From the NCBI GenBank assembly GCA_028564675.1, contig JAOVVO010000117.1, positions 62,001-126,000 of the forward strand: DNA of 64,000 nucleotides, in the 5' to 3' direction. The notes beneath the pieces are model-generated. The model was not told the origin of the DNA. It made no database searches and saw nothing but the letters and a program-made list of their open reading frames with translations. The DNA is from Onchocerca lupi (taxonomy: Eukaryota; Nematoda; Chromadorea; Rhabditida; Onchocercidae). A program made the translations under genes and the position numbers. The number at the start of each line of letters is the position of its first letter. Within the stretch, counting starts at the first letter, position 1. This document shows positions 53,001 to 64,000 of the stretch, one piece after another.

Positions 53001-56000
53001 TAAGCAAGTTCTAGACGAATTATTAACGCAGAATGCCATAGCTAATTCAAGTGAAGAATACTCAGAAGATTCGGAAGAAGATGAGGATTCAGAACATAGC
53101 AGTGAACCAAAATGGGTACTGTATTGGGCAATTCGTAATGAACCCAATCCTGCTGATCCAGAAACTAATCTAGCAGATCCATTTTTGGAGTTACCTAGCA
53201 AAAGGTCAGTTCCGAAGTAAAGCTTTGTATGGATGTATACTTTGTAAATTTTTTTTTATTAGATGCAGTTTCCTCCACTTCATACTTTTTCCATGAATTT
53301 AATTTTTGGGAGAATAATCACTTGTTCATTTGTTTTTTTTTTGTAATTTTTTGTTTGTATGTTTGAGTATCATGTTTCATCGACAATTTGAAATATCTCT
53401 TGATTAACTTATTGATTTCCGTATTTTTAGTTGGTATCCAGATTATTTTGACGAGATTTCGGAACCTATGTCGCTTTTTATGATAAACAAAAAGCTAAAA
53501 CGTGATGGTTATCGTACTTTGGAAGAACTTCTTAAGGACATTTTGCTAGTTTTTGAAAACGCCAAAACCTACAACGTTGAAGGTTCGGATATTTATGAAG
53601 CAGCAGTAAAGCTGGAAAGACTAGCAAAATCAAAGACTCGAGCCTTGCAAAAAGTAAAATTTTTATTTTAAGCCGTGCTATTTATCAGTACCTGATTACA
53701 CTTCATCAGTAGCGAATTAAAAAAAATTAACTGAAGCGGACAAATGGTTCATATCACGAGCCTTTTTCGGAAAACAGATACTAGGGTTTTCTGGAAAACA
53801 GTTCAACCACGTCATTATACCACTTTTTTTAGGTAAAGTTCAATTATTGTGTGAGAAGATTTAAGTCTTTTTTCAGACCAGAAAAGTAAATGAAGCTGAA
53901 GCAAATAGGATATCAAATAAAAACGCACAATCCCCGACTCTTACACGTTCTGTCTGGAAAAAACTACAGAAAATGGGGGGGTCAACATCTACAGAATCTC
54001 CAGATTCAAGCTCAAAACCAGAATCATCCGATATTCCTTTATCAAGTATTGAAAGTCCTGACCATAAAAGACGGAGTGGTCGAGGATGGAATGATGAAAT
54101 GTTAACAGCTTTTCGGAGCAAACTGATGATTTTATGGAATACTGTTTGCAATTATATGGTAATTTTTAAATGCTGCATGCAGTCATTTACGTAATTCTTG
54201 GATATATCAGATTACTTAGTAGGAATACAGGAAATTGGTAATAAACAAAGCAACTAAGTTCATGTATCCACTGAGTATTATTGTTGTTGTTAAGTCTTAT
54301 AGTGATAATTTCGCATAATCATTAGTGCGCAAAAGAAAAGTAATTTGTAGGATGGTAAGCGACGTGTTGCTACTGCTTTTATGTTCCTACCATCAAAAAA
54401 GGATTATCCAGAATATTACGATTATATTGAAAAACCCATTGACTTAACTATGATCAAGCATAAAATTGACACTGATCAGGTAGGATGATTTTGTTTCAAT
54501 ATTTCTAAAGTTGCGTTTTCTAAATCCTTGGCTCTCAAAATGAATCCTCGTTCGCCTTCATGATATAATATGCATGTATGATGTGCGTTATTTCAAAAAT
54601 ACGCTTTCTTGTATTGAAATAGTACGTACGTACGAGGATTCACGTACGTAGTTAATGTTTTTAGGGATTTTTCGAGTTTTTCACCATGTGTAAAGAATTT
54701 TAAAAATATATATTGAGCATCATAATATAAAATTATATTTTTGTTTGAATTTTTTCTAATCTTAATTTTGCAATCCGGATTTGAAGATTCATTTTTATTT
54801 CATCACTACACGGCTAAATCATGTGATTTTTTTTAATTTTAATTATTTTTTTCTTAAAATTGCTTCGTTGAAATGTAGAGTTTGAAAATAACATCTGAAT
54901 ATTGAGCTAGATCATAAAATAAACAGCTTTATTTCAGTACATTTCATCAAATGATTTCATGAGAGATATGGATCTACTTGTCCATAATGCTTGGGATTTC
55001 AACGAACCTGGTTCGCAGATTTATCGCGATGCAACAGCGTTACAATCAGCTGTCCGTAATGCGCTTGGTACAATTCCAGATTTGCCAGTCTTTAATCCCA
55101 AACACTGTAAAAACAAAATTGGGTATGCCGAACTTGCGCTTGTTAATTATTTTTCTTAAGTTTTGCAGGCTAGATCTGTCTATAGCTGTTTATTTGTTAA
55201 AATGTTGAAAATTCTATATCTTCATTTTCTAAGTTCTTTACTGCCACTAAAAGAGGAAATTTCGAGTTGTCGATAGAAAAAGTTATTGATAAGTACTTTC
55301 AGGTTAATGAAGTCAAATTTACCGCCAAAAAAGCACAAACATTATGGCAGTGGTGGTGAGAATAACAGATGTAGTGATTTTGATCTTGAGGGTGATCTTT
55401 CTCGGTAAAAGTTCTTTATATTTTTGCCATTTAAGGAATTAAGTATTAGTTATTGGAATAATGAGAAGAGCGTAATAGTTGAGAACTTACTGTTGTTAGA
55501 AGAAATCTAATAGTTATCTCCGCGAGGGATAAATTTTATAATTGTCGTTTGATACACAGGAACAGTGTACCGCTTGTAATTTTTCATTCATTATTTAGCT
55601 GTCCATCTTTTTCACTTGTTCATAATATTGAACTTTAGTGGCTCAAATATTTCGGTATCCGAGACATTTCTTTCACGCATACATCTTCCGGATAATTTTC
55701 GTTCTGCTTCACCATCTTGTAGTGCTGTTTTTACGAACATGACGACTGCAGTTTCACCTGTGAATGTTGGTAAGACGGGCCGTGGTACTCCACGGAAAGT
55801 AATTGGATCCAGTTCTGAATTTGAAGCCGATAAGATCAAGTTGTACGAATTGTACAACCTCATTAGGAATCACAAAGATGAACGCGGGCGTGAACTAGCA
55901 ATTCCATTCTTGCAATTGCCATCGAAATTTGTGAGTTTTAACTTCGAAATTTATCAAAAAAATCTAGCTTCAGAAAATCAGGTTTCACATTTGTATATAT

Positions 56001-58485
56001 TAATTTCTTGCAGATAAGTAAAAGTTGTTTTTTCAGGATTATCCTGATTATTATGATGTAATCCGTAAGCCAATTGATCTTACCAAAATCCGGAATCGAA
56101 TCACATCGAATTATTACGATTCAACTGATGCTTTAATTAGTGATTTCAATTTAATGTTCGATAATGCTTGTCGCTATAATGAACCGGAGAGTATGATTTA
56201 TAAGGTTTACTTTTTTTTTTTTTTTTTTTTTCTATGAGATATTAGAATACGCAAGATATATCCAAAGCATCAAGCAAAGTGGTAAGTAGGGTTCGTAATT
56301 CGTACTTTAATAGCTACTGTGCAATTAGATTTCAGAAGTGATTTGACAACGATTATCCTGAACCGAAAAGCATATATGTCATTATTAATAATAATTGCAT
56401 AATACTATGAGGCAGTTATGACGCTACTTTTTTCACTAAGTAATGAGTTCACCACATTCAGAACCAAGAATTTCCTTCACCTGAGATTTATATTGCAGGA
56501 TGCACTTTCACTGCAGAAACTAATTTTGTTGAAGAAGCGTGATTTATGTAAAGATAATGCATCAGCAATAAATGTACAGTCGGAAGTGCAAGCGCTTCTT
56601 GCCTCAATTCTTATTTCAGTCAATAATCATCAGGTATTTTGTTTTCACTGCTATAGATTTTAAAAGTTTGTTGAAAAAAGTGCAAGTTGGATACGAACAT
56701 TAAATTATACTGATGTAAGAATTCATTCAATCATACTGATATTTCAAAATTCATGCATATTGAATTGCATTATAGCATGATGCGGATATGTACATTATTT
56801 ATAATTGTACGCATACGTATTTAAAAATATTGCATCAAAAATACAACCAGATGTTGACTATATTTCACTTATAAAATTTCAGTGTTAAACTTTTTTCTTA
56901 AATTATTGTAGGACTCTGATGGTCGATGTTTCTCCGATTCTCTGGCTGATTTACCAGGGATGTTACGAAGGAAAGGCGTTGATTTAGAGAACATTCCATT
57001 TTCCATCGATGAAATGAAAAGGAATGTTGATAAGGTAGATATTCCCTTTTTTTTTTTTTCCTACACTTATATTTAAATCCTCTTAGTTTGTAAATTCTGC
57101 AAATCTATTCGTTTTTCTTTTTTTTCTTTTTTTTTTTTTCTAGTACTGTCCAAAGTTTGAAGAAAAATTTGCAATTATGATGGCAGATAAAATACTCCGT
57201 AGAACAGTCATGACAGTGGTGTAATTTACATTAGGACTGATTTCGCATCTCAATGTTGTAGCTGTACATTGAAGCCTTAAAGCCTAATTAATGGAATGAA
57301 TCAGCATTATTAGCCCATTCGAGAAAATTGGTATAGATTTCGTCAGGCACTAAAGTGTATGATTGTTAGGGGATACCAACGATTTCCCTGATATTAAGTT
57401 GTTTTTTCTTCAGCTTAAGTATGAAAGTGAGATATTTAATAAAAGGATATCACTAGAAAGTGGAGTATATATATAACTTGATTATTTTTAAAGATTTCAC
57501 ATTTTATTACAAATTCGAAAAAAATTTGTTCCCAGATTTTTTCCAAAATATTCGGTAATTATTGCTTGGAAACTTCTTTTTTGTGCTGAAATTTCATGCA
57601 TGTATTGTTTTGAAGGGTCGTTATCGTCGTTTGGATAAGTTTCAAGACGATCTCTTTTTTCTCTTCAACGCAGCAATGGAGCATGCTCATTCTGATTCCC
57701 AAGTAAGTTGAAAAATTGTAATATAGAATAAAAAACTTAGCAAATCTGTTGGGCGACATTCTGTTCTCAAAATTACTGTGTCCTTTAAACAAAGCTGCAA
57801 CGTATTTATTCGAATATTTAGAGTTATATGCCAATTTCAACTTTGACAGTTCTACTAAAATAGAGTTGAATCAACCGTGCACTAGAGAAGAAAGTAATCT
57901 TAATACGATAAAAAAAAATGCAGCTCTTATTATTTTAACTGTTATTGTCAGAACACATGTTGTATTAAAGAGGTATATTCAATACGAGTTTGCGCAAAAA
58001 GAGGTGCAGAAATTGTGCCTTTTCTATAAATTATCAAAAATATAAAAATAATCAATGTGATGTATATTCTCATCTTAAAAAGCCGAAGATTAGCTTTAGG
58101 AGGTTAAAAACAAGAAGAATTCCAGGTAAATTGACATGGTCAGTTTTACAATAGACTAAAGATATTTCCTGGACTGATGTTTTTGTTGCCAAAATAAGTG
58201 ATTCAGATGATGCAAGTGCTCCTGAATGCAATCATAATGATATGAAAGTCACTGCTCAAGACTAGATGAATAATGATTTTAAAGAAATTAGCTGAACGAA
58301 AAATCTCTATATTGCAATTACTGATTTTCCTCTCTTGTTCTAATTATTTCATATTTTGTGGAAGGAAAAGTTGGCTAGTAATAGAATAAATTATGAGAAC
58401 ATTGGGAAGAAGATCTGTAATGAATTCGGTCTTCAATGAATTGGTAGATAGTTTTGATTCCCATTAATTAGAGTCGGATATGTTT

Positions 58486-58519
<34 letters not shown>

Positions 58520-59724
58520 TTTTAAATCTGAGAAACTAATTATTATTTTAACATTTTTAGGTTTTCGAAGATACGATTGAACTTTGGATGTATTATCTGA
58601 AAACGCGTGATGATCTGACACGTACTACATTGCTGTCTCCTGCTCGTTGGTATACGGAAAAAATGTTGTTCACGCATGTGGATAATATTCGGAAGCATAA
58701 ACTGTTGAAGGAAGCGAAAGATGATGAGGAAAATAAAAAATCTGAGACATTGGGGCCAAAGGCGGTAATTTTTTTTTTATATTTTTGAAGTTGAATTTCA
58801 ACAAAATTTAACTAGAAATAAAATAGCAAAAAAAAAAAAAAAAAACTACTTAATCTTTTCAAAAGAAGGAAGTTTGGATTTTTATTTGTTCTGATAAAAT
58901 TTGAAATCTTGGAATTTCTCATTAAGTAATAATAGAAATAATGAATACTTATTTTTCATACCAAAGCAAATATATATATAATTTTCACTATCAAAAAATA
59001 GGATTGAGTTATAGTAGTCGATCCCCTGTCAGTACTTTCAAGTGTTTATGTGCCCACTAGTGATATCTATAAAGTTATTATAAAATAGGAATAAGTGATG
59101 ATAGGTATGGAAAATGAAATCGTTTATCTGTGCGATTTCTTAACATTCTAATTTCTGCTTTTCTTTTTGGAGTTAATGAAGCAGGGAACTTGAGTAAGGG
59201 AACTACTTGAATATTTCGGTGCAATAAACTATTTTGAAAATTTAAAACCTTTGGATTGAGTGATAATAAATAACCATGCGAAACTTTGCTGAAATTATTC
59301 TGTGAACAATGACAATACAAAATATAGTAAATATAATGAGTAGGGATGGAAATTAGCGTGAATTAATATTCAAAAATTAAAAGAATAAATTTTCAATTAT
59401 TGCACCAATACTGTGATAAGATATTCTGAATAAAAATTGTACTTTTACTTTAGGTAGAAATTTAAGCATTAAGGAATTGATTCTTTAGGATGGTGACATT
59501 GATCTGGATTCAACTGGACAAGGTGGAATCATTTATCGAGTAAATGATTATGCATATGTAGCACCAGCAAGTGAAGAGACAGTGTCCCAACGGCATATTA
59601 TGAGGATTGAACGGTTGTATCGTGATAGCGATGGACAAACATTTGCACGTGGTACTTGGTGCTATCGACCGGAAGAAACATTTCATTTAGCCACCCGAAA
59701 ATTTTGTGAAAATGTTTGTTTCAT

Positions 59725-59755
<31 letters not shown>

Positions 59756-62700
59756 GATTAATAATATTAGCTCGTTATGTCCATTTAGCATTTAATCAAG
59801 TTTATATTTTTCTTTTTTTTTTTTCCTTTTTGCATTGATTTTATTTCCATACAATTCATTGTAGTTTTTAGAAAGAAAAAGTGTCTGTTCTTCAGGAAGT
59901 ATTTCTTACGTCCTATTATGATACGATAACGGTGGATCGTCTTATTGGAAAATGTCACGTTATGCCCGTTCGACAGTTTATGAGACAAATACCAAAAGTA
60001 TTCATTTTGAAAATTTCAAATAGATAATTCATTAATAAAAGTTTTTTGGTCAGGATATTTTTAAAATAGAGATTACAAATCGAAATAGAAGTTCTTTATT
60101 TTACGCAGTTGTTTACGAAGAATCATCACGTTCGAAGAGTATGTGGTGCATATCTGAATTTAATTGGATATTTGATTAATATATTTATAAATTTTAGTAT
60201 TCTTACTTACTTCCTTGTTTTCTGTGGAAATTCAGATCGTACAAAAACCTAATTGATAATCAGTCTGAGATATCCGCAATGCTAGTTTAGGGCTTTGAAG
60301 ATGGCGATATATACGTGTGTGAATGTCGTTATATGGGTCGACAGTTGCATTTCAAGAAATTGAAAGTAATTATCACAGATAACATTTCTGTTTTCTACTT
60401 AATATATATAAACTCATTTTTTTTAGTTCTTTACTAAAGTTATTCATTCCAAAACAGGTAACATATTCATGTATTGTTGCAGCACTGGCCATACCATTCG
60501 GAAGATGAGAAAGTGGAATATATAAAACGAGAGAAACCTCTAACAACAATAAAACGTGTCACGTCAGTGTTTGCAAGTCGAAAAACATTTCAGACGCAAC
60601 CGGGTGTGGTAGTTGGCACAAATGATGACGTAACTTTTCGAAATTTTATGCAAAAAGAATTCTAGGCAAAACTTTCGTTTTATCAAGGCACGTGAACTTA
60701 TTGTTGCCAGTGTAAGAATGCAGTTACTTAAAGGTGTAATGAGGTGAAGCTTTAAAAAAAGGTTAAAATATTTAGTTCTCATAAATTTCCTTTTTTTTTT
60801 TTTTTTTAGGAATCTCTTGATTCAGCTTCATCTTTGGAAGATGATCGTTTGAAAAAATTACCAGCTGTATTGGAAAAGGAAAGAGTAGAAGTTATATGTA
60901 ATGGTAAATTTTTTTGATGGTTTGTGATTTTTTTCAGTCAATATTTTAAGATATTATGGCAAAAATTTACCACTTTATCGATTTTCGTTCCCAGTGAAAG
61001 AATTTCATAGGCTTAATCCCATTTTTAAGATGAAATATTTTATACATTATTAAGAAATCAGAATTTCCTCGTGTTCAGAGCTACCGGTATGGCATTAAGC
61101 TAGGAAATTGTATTTGAAATAACAAATGCTGCAATTAGCCACTAGCGATCTTTAATATAAGGGTGAACTTCGTTCAAAAAAAAGATTCGCTGTGAGTTAG
61201 GAAAATTTTCTGTCTAACCATGATTTAATAATGTTCAGTGTTTCTTCATTAAACACCTTTACTGTGTAGTTAGTTGTTATTGTTTTAAAATTTTAATTGT
61301 TTGAAGTTCCTTTTAATTACATGACTTAATTTTTGCAATGAATGAAACGAAAATTTGGAAAACTTTGTATTTTGAAACACATGTCGGAAATCATTTTCAT
61401 GTTAGAGATGATTGCGGAGATCAAGATGCTCCGATCCTGCCCGTTCTTAGTTCTCCCATTGTTTCATAATAAAATGTAGAATTATTCATCGGTTAAGAAA
61501 ATGATTTTGTCGTAAATGCTCCTTATTTCTACTTTTGGATTTTAGACAACTCAAAAGTTACTAATAAATCGATGACCTTTTACGAACAAATGCATTACAA
61601 TGATCGCTGGTACCAGCTAGGAGATTTTGTTTATGTATATAATCCATTGAAAAATCGAAATGCGATTTTACGGGTCGACAAACTGTGGAAAACTGTTGAG
61701 TAAGTGATTATCTTTTCATTGTGAAGTTTTACATGATTTATTGTTTCTTGCTTCCATATGGTTTGATAAGTTTTTCCTAGCTCGTAAATTTATTTCCGGT
61801 ATACCTAGGAAATTTTTTAGGGGTGATGGATTTTTTTCTGGACCGTACTTCGCACGCCCCCGTGAAATCAAACATGAACCGGCACGGATGTTCTATAAGC
61901 AAGAAGTATTTGCAGTCGATCAGCCGGATATAACCATTCCACTAGAAAATGTTCAAGGATTTTGCGCAGTAATGCCCATTAAAGAATACACCAAAGGTTT
62001 TAGTGCATTTAATAGAATGAATGGATAATTATATGTCACAGTTATTTATGTTAAGTGTTATTCATCTGTATACATCTGGCGAAAACTGGGACTGTAGGAG
62101 ATTTTGTCTTGGAAAAAACTAGATTAGCTAGCTAGATCATTGACAATATAATGCTACTTGATGCTTGAAGATAGTGATTTTTTTATTGATATTGACAATA
62201 TAATGCTACTTGATGCTTGAAGATAGTGATTTTTTTATTGATAAGAATCTGTTATCAAGTTGTTTATGATTTCAAAATATGAAATTTGAATGCAAGAGAG
62301 AAATTTTTATGTCTATTTTTTCAGTCTGAAATTTTCTTCATTTTAATCTATCATTTTCCCATTTGGTTCACGTCGAACATATACACTGATAAGAATGAAA
62401 TATCATGTGTTTTAGAATCCATGAAAATGCTGAGTATTTGTTTCTTTTTTTAGGGCGACCAACAGAAATTGATGAGTCTGATGTATATGTAGTGGAAAGT
62501 AAAGTACGAGGCTATGAAGATGGTGGAAAACGATGCAGTTTGACAGGTTGTAAATCATCGCATTATTCATCAACAAAAGTTGCAAATGATTGTGCGGTAG
62601 TATCGACAAATGAACAGAAAACATCATCAAAAGTTGATGTGGATCAATTACCATCAACCGCAAAAACGAAGGCAGAAGATTTTCATTCCAATGCTCCATC

Positions 62701-62899
62701 TACTTCGAAAGGTATTATTGAACAGTCTATTACAAAATTGGGATCAATGTCGGCTTCATTTTCGAGTATCTCAGTAGATGATGATAGCAGTAGTGGGTCG
62801 AATCAGGCTGCAAGCACGATGCGTAATACGCCTATTTCCGTTGATCAAGAAGAAGCGATGAATGATGCATATGCAAAAAAACTTAAGCATTCTTTAAAG
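50002..62899 (+). CDS. pbrm-1: Polybromo (PBAF chromatin-remodelling subunit), 3' incomplete
   Basis: BAF180-type subunit that anchors the PBAF SWI/SNF complex on acetylated chromatin. Exons: 50002-50103, 50713-50810, 51099-51246, 51492-about 51569, about 51931-52068, 52266-52433, 52793-52875, 52989-53204, 53431-53653, 53877-54158, 54351-54479, 54938-55122, 55303-55404, 55639-55930, 56037-56204, 56499-56633, 56912-57034, 57616-57702, 58561-58764, 59489-59713, 59896-59997, 60291-60365, 60483-about 60608, 60810-60903, 61546-61699, 61821-61996 and 62454-62899. This gives about 1,450 residues. Six bromodomains are visible (for example DYPEYYDYIEKPIDLTMIKH and DYPDYYDVIRKPIDLTKIRN). The sixth merges into a DDL-LLSPARWY tail as in human PBRM1. 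Two BAH domains follow: GIIYRVNDYAYVAPA and then EQMHYNDRWYQLGDFVYV, ending KGRPTEIDESDVYVVES. No HMG box is found, so the gene probably continues past the window. Exons 4/5 and 23 have uncertain edges. Confidence 0.93.
54621..54651. repeat. Tacg-rich inverted repeat in pbrm-1 intron
   Basis: Arms of the type tacgtacgta at about 54622-54633 and 54641-54650 face each other across a short spacer. The run could form a cruciform or a short hairpin, and the site lies inside an intron. No function is evident. Confidence 0.5.
62139..62242. repeat. Perfect tandem duplication, 2 x 52 bp
   Basis: Two identical 52-bp units lie at 62139-62190 and 62191-62242, in the pbrm-1 intron between the second BAH exon (61821-61996) and the 62454-62899 exon. 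Perfect identity points to a recent duplication or an assembly artefact. Confidence 0.95.
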
Positions 62900-64000
62900 G
62901 TAAATTATCCAGTTTTATAAATTCTCATCTTTCATCGTATCTATTTGCTCCTTTCTTTCACGAGATCTTTCTGGTTTTTTTTTTTTTTTTCTGAAATACT
63001 GAAGACCTGCATTACAACCTAATTATATGTGATTAGTAAACATAAATAGTAAGACGGTTGCGTGATGAGCTTATCAAGAAATTGATGCGTAACCGAATCC
63101 CGTCTCAAATATCTACGTAGTTTCGAAAGTTATTCAAAAAAAAAAGAAAAGAAGAAGAAATTCTAGTTTAAACAGCGACTAATTTTCCAGTGTTATTTCG
63201 ACATCATTTTAAGCTAACTGCAGTTATTGGTTCAAATGAAAATTCTTACAATCGTTTTGACTTATTCCCTATATCTTTTCTGCAGATATGTTACATGTTC
63301 TCCTTCAAGTTTCATAATATAATCGCATCGAAATCTTTCGATTTTTACATCACACAGATAAATTTCGTTCAGAGAAGAGAAGAAATACTAATGATGACGA
63401 GTAATAGAAATGTCAGGTTGTTTTGGTAGGAGCCAAATTTCCACCAATTTCACAATTTGATATAGATGAGCAATTGTTTGAAATGTAATAATTTTGATTA
63501 TGGAGCGCGCGCGCTCATTAGGAATGATGATTCAACGGGAGATTGCAAATGAAAGAAATGGAATGAGAGGGAACTTATTGGGAATTAAAAAGAGAAAGAG
63601 AAAGAGAGGATTTATTGGGAATTAAAGTGTGTACACATGTGTCTCTTTGTGTGATGTGGGAAAATGATGCAGAATAGTAAGTACTTCTGATTATGCATAT
63701 ATATATATATATACATATGAAATGTTGGCCAAATCGATATTGCTTCCGAAGTAGGGCAGCTGGAAATGGTAGTGGTAGGCTGCGTGTGGTACTCAACGCG
63801 ATAACCTAACTGAGATGCCTAATACTGAATTAAGTTATCACGGTATAATCAAATTGCGAACTACTTGCTAAGGATTGCAGATGAAGTGAAAAGACACCGA
63901 AATTTTGTAACATACACACACTACATTTCGAAGATTGGTAGTTCAGAGGAAGAATTAATGTTGTTGATGAGTTACATAATCAACAGGAGAATGAAATTTT
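62900..64000. other. Probable pbrm-1 intron, no exon seen
   Basis: No HMG-box or other conserved exon was recognised up to the window end. Landmarks are a 14-bp gagcgcgcgcgctc palindrome at 63503-63516, a purine-rich repeat at about 63588-63628 (aaagagaaagagaaagag and a repeated ttattgggaattaaa), and an (AT)n run near 63700. An alternative end to the gene would be the in-frame stop just after 62899, at about 62918-62920. Confidence 0.45.

Noticed and set aside
63503..63516. GC-only palindrome gagcgcgcgcgctc as a regulatory operator
   Set aside because: It is short, isolated and inside a probable intron; no second copy or known factor site supports a role.

Overview
The window looks like nuclear DNA of a filarial-type (spirurid) nematode. 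It is AT-rich, with many short exons separated by AT-rich introns of about 0.1-1 kb, pyrimidine-rich TTTCAG-type 3' splice sites, long A/T homopolymers, and proteins that read as animal orthologues. No prokaryotic genes, rRNA, tRNA or CRISPR array was seen. Genes were assembled by eye from exon reading frames, splice sites and family conservation, so exon edges are predictions.

Layout. Minus strand about 256-5789: a claspin-like replication-checkpoint adaptor. About 1.4 kb away and divergent, plus strand 7233-12946: translation elongation factor 2 (eft-2), complete in 14 coding exons. Plus strand 16473 to about 23680 or a little beyond: a signal-peptide-peptidase-like (SPPL2-type) intramembrane aspartyl protease with a signal peptide, a luminal PA-like domain and the YD / GLGD / QPAL motifs. 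From 27020 to 31098: a decayed Helitron on the minus strand, with fragments of its Rep/helicase protein and a hairpin plus CTAG 3' end. Plus strand 31711-33674: the GINS subunit Psf2. Minus strand 34037-47354, convergent with psf-2: a large ARM-repeat plus C-terminal BTB protein resembling ARMC5. Its introns hold a DAP-1-like gene on the opposite strand (43652-44146), a second Helitron 3' end (to 42033) and a pre-miRNA-like hairpin (35891-35954). Plus strand from 50002 to beyond 62899: polybromo (pbrm-1), with six bromodomains and two BAH domains. Its HMG box and C-terminus are not in the window.

Functionally the genes are core housekeeping or chromatin genes: replication and checkpoint (claspin, Psf2), translation (eEF2), chromatin remodelling (polybromo), membrane proteolysis (SPPL2-like), and probable CUL3-adaptor or ARM scaffolding (ARMC5-like). 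They do not form an operon; strands alternate, and transcription probably involves SL trans-splicing. The most notable items are the near-perfect 23-nt-stem hairpin in an ARMC5-like intron, the two Helitron remnants of one family, three candidate GC-AG introns, a 13-A run that breaks the claspin frame, and loss of the acetyl-lysine-anchoring Asn in bromodomain 6. No clearly new multi-gene system was found.
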